Origin: an uncultured Beijerinckiaceae bacterium
Lineage (GTDB): Bacteria > Pseudomonadota > Alphaproteobacteria > Rhizobiales > Beijerinckiaceae
Reading direction: 5' to 3'
DNA: 10,059 nt
Assembly (NCBI GenBank): GCA_937873345.1
Contig: CALMRL010000486.1
Location: 1-10,059, forward strand
Part shown: piece by piece, positions 6,507-10,059 of the stretch
Layout of the letters: each line of letters opens with the position of its first letter
Position numbering within the stretch: the stretch's first letter is position 1
Made by a program: the position numbers and the translations under genes
The notes under the pieces: model-generated
The model's database searches: none
Told to the model about the DNA's origin: nothing
Seen by the model: only the letters and a program-made list of their open reading frames with translations

Positions 6507-7658
6507 TCAGGCGGCGAGCTGCTTCTCGTAAATGCGGTGGACCTTATCGATCTCGGCACCCGACAGCTCGATCGGGCGTCGCATGGCTGCGTTGTTCTCG
6601 AGAACCCAGCCGAACTCGATGTGCTCGATGGCGAAGCCGCGCCCGCGGCGGCGCAGCTCCTCAATGAAGGCCAGCGTGATGACACCGCCGATCGCCTTGC
6701 GCTGCAAGGCCTTGCGGATGCCGAACAGCAGCAGCCGCCCGGACTTGAACGAGTGATTGCGCACCCGCGAGATCACGCGCGGCAGGTTGAAGGGTAACAG
6801 CCGCCCGTCCATGTCGACGAGGATCTCGTGCAAATTGGGCAGCACGATGCCGAAGGACTGCGCCTCGCCGTCGAGCTCGACGATGAAGCCGGCTTCGGGC
6901 GGGGTGACGTATTTCAAGCCGTCCGCGATCGACATGAACTCGTCCAGCGTGAAAGGCACGTAGCCCCAATTCGACGACCAGGCATCGTTGAAGATGCTCA
7001 TGATGATCGCCGCCTCGCTCTTGAGGTTCTTCAGGTCGAGCGTGCGAATCTTGAGGCGGTCCTTCCACTCCGGTCGGGCGAGGATCGAACCCTTGCTTTC
7101 GAGGTCGGAGGCGCGGACGGAGTAGCGGTAGGAGATGAGGTCCTGCGCCTTGGCGTAGCCGCAGGCCTCTACGTGCGCCGGCAGGTAGGCCGGCGTCCAC
7201 GGCATGAAGATCATCGGCAGGGCGTGGAAGCCGTCGACGAGCATGCCGGGCTCGGCATTGATCGACGGCGAGAACGGCCCGTGGATCACCCTTTCCGGCA
7301 GGTGCGCCGAGCGCTCGGCGAGCCAAGCCTCAGCCGCCGCCGTCAGGGCCGCGACCACCTCGCGATCGTCGATCGCGTCGAGCGCGCCGAACTGCGCCGG
7401 CGATGCCTCCACCGGCACGACGCCGGGATGATAGACCTGCGCGAAGATGCGGCCGACGGCGCGGCCGTCCCGCCGAGCGAGAAAACCCTGCGAGTCGACC
7501 TGCTTGAAGTGCGGGTTGAAGCGCTTGGCGAAGCTCGACCAGCGTTCCGCGTCGAGCGGGGCGGAGAACCCCTCCATGCCCTTGTAGATCTGTCGGGGCA
7601 ACCGGCAGAAGGCGAGGAAGCTGCCGAGGCCCTTGACCGGAACGATGTCGACGGGCAC
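6507..7658 (-). CDS. GNAT-fold acyltransferase, bacterial ceramide synthase-like
   Basis: This 383-residue cytosolic protein belongs to a family of long GNAT-fold proteins. Recognisable blocks are the N-terminal lead-in QIYKGMEGFSAPLDAERW (23-40), NPHFKQVDSQGFLARRDGRAVGRI (48-71), HGPFSPSINAEPGMLVDGF (126-144), PMIFMPWTPAYL (148-159) and the closing EFGWVLENNAAMRRPIELSG with RIYEKQL. From memory of the family, this set matches proteins usually annotated hypothetical or N-acetyltransferase, among which the Caulobacter ceramide synthase (bCerS) was identified; the match to bCerS itself is not tested here. The role would be N-acylation of the product of the upstream alpha-oxoamine synthase. The start is GTG at 7658; GAGGG lies just before it and overlaps the upstream stop, with 10 bp between genes. 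No ATG is available before the first conserved block. Confidence 0.7.
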   Translation of the reverse strand: MPVDIVPVKGLGSFLAFCRLPRQIYKGMEGFSAPLDAERWSSFAKRFNPHFKQVDSQGFLARRDGRAVGRIFAQVYHPGVVPVEASPAQFGALDAIDDREVVAALTAAAEAWLAERSAHLPERVIHGPFSPSINAEPGMLVDGFHALPMIFMPWTPAYLPAHVEACGYAKAQDLISYRYSVRASDLESKGSILARPEWKDRLKIRTLDLKNLKSEAAIIMSIFNDAWSSNWGYVPFTLDEFMSIADGLKYVTPPEAGFIVELDGEAQSFGIVLPNLHEILVDMDGRLLPFNLPRVISRVRNHSFKSGRLLLFGIRKALQRKAIGGVITLAFIEELRRRGRGFAIEHIEFGWVLENNAAMRRPIELSGAEIDKVHRIYEKQLAA

Positions 7659-7668
7659 CCGCCCGCCC

Positions 7669-9042
7669 TCAGGCCGCCGCCTGGCTCAAGGCCTCGGCGG
7701 CAGGCACCTGCATCCTGGCCGCGCGGCCGAGGATCGCTTCCTCCATCGCCGCCTCGTCCATGATCGGCTCTTCCATCATCGGCTCATCGAGCAGGGAGGC
7801 GGGCGTCAGGGCCGCCTTCATCAGCTCAACCATCACCGTCTCGTCGTACTGCTCGCGAAAGGCGACGAGACACTCGATCACGGCGTGGATCTCGCCCTCG
7901 GAGTGCGACGTCGACAGGAAGAAGCGCAGCCGCGGCTGGTCGCGGGGCACACCGACCTGGATGATCGGCGGCACGTAGAAGCCGTGGGCATCGAGGAAGC
8001 GCGAGGCCGCCAGCGTCTCATAGCTGTCGCGGAACAGGATCGGCACCACGCCGCGGCCGATCGCCGGGCCGGTGTCGAGACCGGCGGCCCGCGCCAGCGC
8101 GACGAACAGCTCGCCGTTGCGGACCAGCCGGTCGAGGCGCCAGCTCTCCTCCTGCGCCAGTTCCAGCGAGCGCAGCGCCGCCGCCGAGATCACGGGCGAC
8201 AGGCCGACGGAGTAGACGAAGCCCGGCAGGGTGTGGCGGAACCAGTTGATGACGGCTGCGCGGGCGCAGATGAAGCCGCCGCAGGTGGCGAAGGACTTCG
8301 ACAGGGTGCCAACGATCAGGTCGACGTCGTTGGGATCGACGCCGCTGTATTCGCAAAGGCCGCGGCCGGTGCGGCCCAGCACGCCGATCGAGTGCGCCTC
8401 GTCCAGCATCAGCCAGGTGTCGTGCTTCTTCTTCAAGGCCACCAGCCGCGCGAGGTCGACGACGTCGCCGTCCATCGAGAACAGGCTCTCGGCCATGATC
8501 AGCGCGTGGCGGTAGGCCGGGCGGTGCTCGGCCATCAGCTCGTCGAGGTGGTCGAGGTCGTTGTGGCGGAAGAAGATCACCTCGGAGCCGCTGCTCTTGC
8601 AGCCGGCGATGATGCTGTTGTGGCTGAGATCATCGAGGAAGATGACGCCGCGCGAGCCCATCAGATGCGCGATCACCGTGACGTTGGTGAGGTAGCCCGA
8701 AACGAGGGTCATCACCTCTTCGACGCCGACGAACTCGGCGAGCGCGCGCTCAAGGTCCTTGTGGCTGTCGCGCTCCCCGCCGACCAGCCGCGAGGCCAGC
8801 GCCCCGACGCCGACGCCCTCGATCGCCTCCGCCGCCGCGTCCTTGACGCCCTGGTGCGTGGACAGACCGAGGTAATCGTAGTTCGCGAAGGAGACGAAGC
8901 GGCGACCGGCGGCCTCGGCGTCGCGGCGGGCCTTGTCGACGGGCACGAAGAACGGGTTGTGCCGGGTCAGGTAGCTGCCGCCGGCGAGGCGGTAGCGCTT
9001 CTCGGCGAAGTCGGCCAGGCTCTTCTGCTTCTTCACGGTCAT
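7669..9042 (-). CDS. Alpha-oxoamine synthase, serine palmitoyltransferase-like
   Basis: This PLP enzyme of fold type I (aminotransferase class II) would condense an acyl thioester with an amino acid, losing CO2. The 457-residue protein shows FANYDYLGLSTH (52-63), GALASRLVGGERDSHKDLE (80-98), SHNSI (140-144; H141 stacks on PLP), DEAHSIGVLGRTGRG (214-228) and GTLSKS with K249 as the PLP lysine. SPT, AONS, KBL, ALAS and CqsA share this fold; the adjacent acyltransferase and DES1-like genes favour SPT. The LASRLVGGER/SHNSI style also recalls synthases that use carrier-protein-bound acyl chains. No ACP gene lies in the window. The ATG at 9042 is preferred; an in-frame upstream start at 9162 adds 40 unrelated residues. 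No strong ribosome site precedes it. Residues beyond about 405 form an unusual acidic tail. Confidence 0.85.
   Translation of the reverse strand: MTVKKQKSLADFAEKRYRLAGGSYLTRHNPFFVPVDKARRDAEAAGRRFVSFANYDYLGLSTHQGVKDAAAEAIEGVGVGALASRLVGGERDSHKDLERALAEFVGVEEVMTLVSGYLTNVTVIAHLMGSRGVIFLDDLSHNSIIAGCKSSGSEVIFFRHNDLDHLDELMAEHRPAYRHALIMAESLFSMDGDVVDLARLVALKKKHDTWLMLDEAHSIGVLGRTGRGLCEYSGVDPNDVDLIVGTLSKSFATCGGFICARAAVINWFRHTLPGFVYSVGLSPVISAAALRSLELAQEESWRLDRLVRNGELFVALARAAGLDTGPAIGRGVVPILFRDSYETLAASRFLDAHGFYVPPIIQVGVPRDQPRLRFFLSTSHSEGEIHAVIECLVAFREQYDETVMVELMKAALTPASLLDEPMMEEPIMDEAAMEEAILGRAARMQVPAAEALSQAAA
7736..7795 (-). repeat. Imperfect 15-bp tandem repeat at the end of the oxoamine synthase gene
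   Basis: Four degenerate 15-base units (7736-7750, 7751-7765, 7766-7780, 7781-7795; common core TCCATCATC-like) encode pentads LLDEP, MMEEP, IMDEA and AMEEA at residues 417-436. The tail lies past the conserved catalytic fold. Confidence 0.75.
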
Positions 9043-9187
9043 CCGCAATCTTGTTGAGTTACCGGGGGTGGCGGCGGCTTTCAGTCTGCCTTGAGGGATG
9101 ACACCCGACCGAAACCCCAACAAGAGCAGGAAAGACACGCCTCGCCGATGGCAGCGGGACAACGAGAGCGGAAAAGCGATCGTACAG

Positions 9188-9236
9188 CTTTTACAACGGG
9201 TTAAAGAGTTATCAATTCGCGTTACAGCCTGTTACA
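9188..9236 (-). promoter_or_regulatory. Candidate promoter and operator of the lipid operon
   Basis: The 189-bp spacer 9043-9231 between the kinase stop and the oxoamine synthase start has an AT-rich core. On the minus strand TTGATA (9215-9210), 16 bp and TAAAAG (9193-9188) can serve as -35/-10. Directly upstream, TGTAAC occurs at 9236-9231 and 9226-9221, two copies ten bases apart, as response regulators of the OmpR/PhoB class bind. A TTAA-N7-TCAA motif at 9201-9215 (plus strand) is close to the CtrA consensus. The first repeat overlaps the kinase stop codon. The leader would be about 140 nt. No terminator for the kinase is evident. Confidence 0.4.
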
Positions 9237-10059
9237 CGGAACCTCGCGGAGAGCCGGCGGGGTCGCGGCCGTTCAGCAAGTCTCGATCGTCGAGGAAGCG
9301 GCGCACCGCCTCGCTGTCCGGCAGCGAGGGAATGGCGCCGCGCCCGGTCGTCGTCAGTGCGCCCGCCGCGGCGGCGAAGCGCACGGCCCGCTCGAGCGGC
9401 TCGCCGGCACGGAACAGGGCCTCGCCGTCCCGGACCAGCGCCGCGACCAGGGCAGCGGCGAAGCCGTCACCGGCGCCGGTGGTGTCGACCGCCTCGACGG
9501 CGAAGCCGCGCTGGTCGCCCTCTGCCTCGGCGGTGAGCCAGATGACGCCCTTGGCGCCGCGCGTCACCGCCATCAAGCGCAGGCCTGGGTGCCACAGCGC
9601 CCGTGCCCCCTCGACCAGGTCGCAGCCGCCGGCCAGGAACTCGACCTCGTCGTCGCTGATCTTGACGACGTTCGCCAGAGCGATGCCGAGGCGCATCGCA
9701 TCCGCTGCGACGCCGGCGTCGGGCCAAAGGGCGAGCCGCAGGTTGGGATCGAAGGAGACGAGGACGCCGCTCTCCCTGGCGATCTCGATCGCCCGCAGCG
9801 TCGCGGAGCGCATCGGTTCGACGGCGAGCGAGATCGAGCCGACGTGCAGTACCCTGGCCGCGCACACCATCGACTCGTCGATGTCGCCGGGCGCGAAGGT
9901 CGTATGCGCGGCGGGGTGACCGTAGAAGACGAAGTCGCGCTCGCCGTCAGCGGCGAGCGACACGGCGGCGAGCGCGGTCGGCGCCTCGCGCGTCGTGAGC
10001 AGGCCCGACACGTCGACGCCCTCGACCGCCAGCGTGTCGGCGAGGAAGCGGCCGAAGCC
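9232..10059 (-). CDS. PfkB-family sugar kinase (fructokinase-like), partial
   Basis: 275 residues are visible; the N-terminus lies beyond the right edge. The PfkB/ribokinase family phosphorylates sugars with ATP in the cytosol. The C-terminal signature AVDTTGAGDGFAAALVAAL is complete, with D198 (visible numbering) as catalytic base. FDPNLRLALWP and KISDDEVEFLAG are characteristic of fructokinase-type members, as is the GFGRFLADTLAVEGVDVSGL entry at the edge. A frame starting at a GTG at 10011 exists, but homology continues to the edge, so the gene is cut rather than starting there. It is on the same strand as the lipid operon but separated by 189 bp with promoter-like sequence, so it is probably an independent unit. 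Substrate (fructose or another sugar) is not settled. Confidence 0.9.
   Translation of the reverse strand, partial: GFGRFLADTLAVEGVDVSGLLTTREAPTALAAVSLAADGERDFVFYGHPAAHTTFAPGDIDESMVCAARVLHVGSISLAVEPMRSATLRAIEIARESGVLVSFDPNLRLALWPDAGVAADAMRLGIALANVVKISDDEVEFLAGGCDLVEGARALWHPGLRLMAVTRGAKGVIWLTAEAEGDQRGFAVEAVDTTGAGDGFAAALVAALVRDGEALFRAGEPLERAVRFAAAAGALTTTGRGAIPSLPDSEAVRRFLDDRDLLNGRDPAGSPRGSV

Noticed and set aside
7633..9057. 474-residue plus-strand frame
   Set aside because: Antisense to the oxoamine synthase, which carries all catalytic motifs; His/Arg/Asp-rich without a domain.
9043..9162. N-terminal extension of the oxoamine synthase
   Set aside because: The extra 40 residues have no family similarity and would cover much of the leader; MTVKKQKSLADF is a normal N-terminus.
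9098..9919. 273-residue plus-strand frame starting in the intergenic region
   Set aside because: Mostly antisense to the sugar kinase, with Ser/Arg/Pro-rich low-complexity translation and no ribosome site.

Overview
The window has very high GC content. Its gene types (a two-domain dCTP deaminase, a short class I cytochrome c with a CKACH heme site, a FecR-domain protein coupled to a TPR/outer-membrane-barrel protein) fit an alphaproteobacterium, most likely of the Rhizobiales type. I cannot name a genus. No rRNA, tRNA, CRISPR array, transposase or phage gene is visible. Most genes lie on the minus strand; only the cytochrome and a small Cys-rich secreted protein are on plus.

Layout. 1-1997 (minus) holds a translationally coupled pair: a TPR plus beta-barrel outer-membrane protein, then a FecR-domain secreted protein cut by the left edge. 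1998-2466 has no convincing gene but carries three interleaved inverted repeats. 2467-3060 (minus) is a GNAT acetyltransferase, and 3226-4254 (minus) is dCTP deaminase. The 257-bp spacer at 4255-4511 separates dcd from the divergent cytochrome c gene (4512-4913, plus), which ends in a clear rho-independent terminator. 5048-5380 (plus) is a small exported four-cysteine protein, convergent with the next block.

The main interest is 5466-9042 (minus), a tight three-gene operon read from right to left. It encodes an alpha-oxoamine synthase of the serine palmitoyltransferase type, a GNAT-fold protein resembling the long acyltransferases that include bacterial ceramide synthase, and a membrane desaturase closely resembling eukaryotic sphingolipid delta-4 desaturase (DES1). 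Spacers are 10 and 12 bp. Together they suggest condensation of an acyl thioester with an amino acid, N-acylation, and desaturation of the resulting amide lipid: a sphingolipid-like pathway with a built-in desaturation step. The AT-rich region at 9043-9231 before it looks like its promoter, with TGTAAC direct repeats one helical turn apart.

9232-10059 (minus) is a PfkB/fructokinase-type sugar kinase cut by the right edge. It is probably a separate unit.
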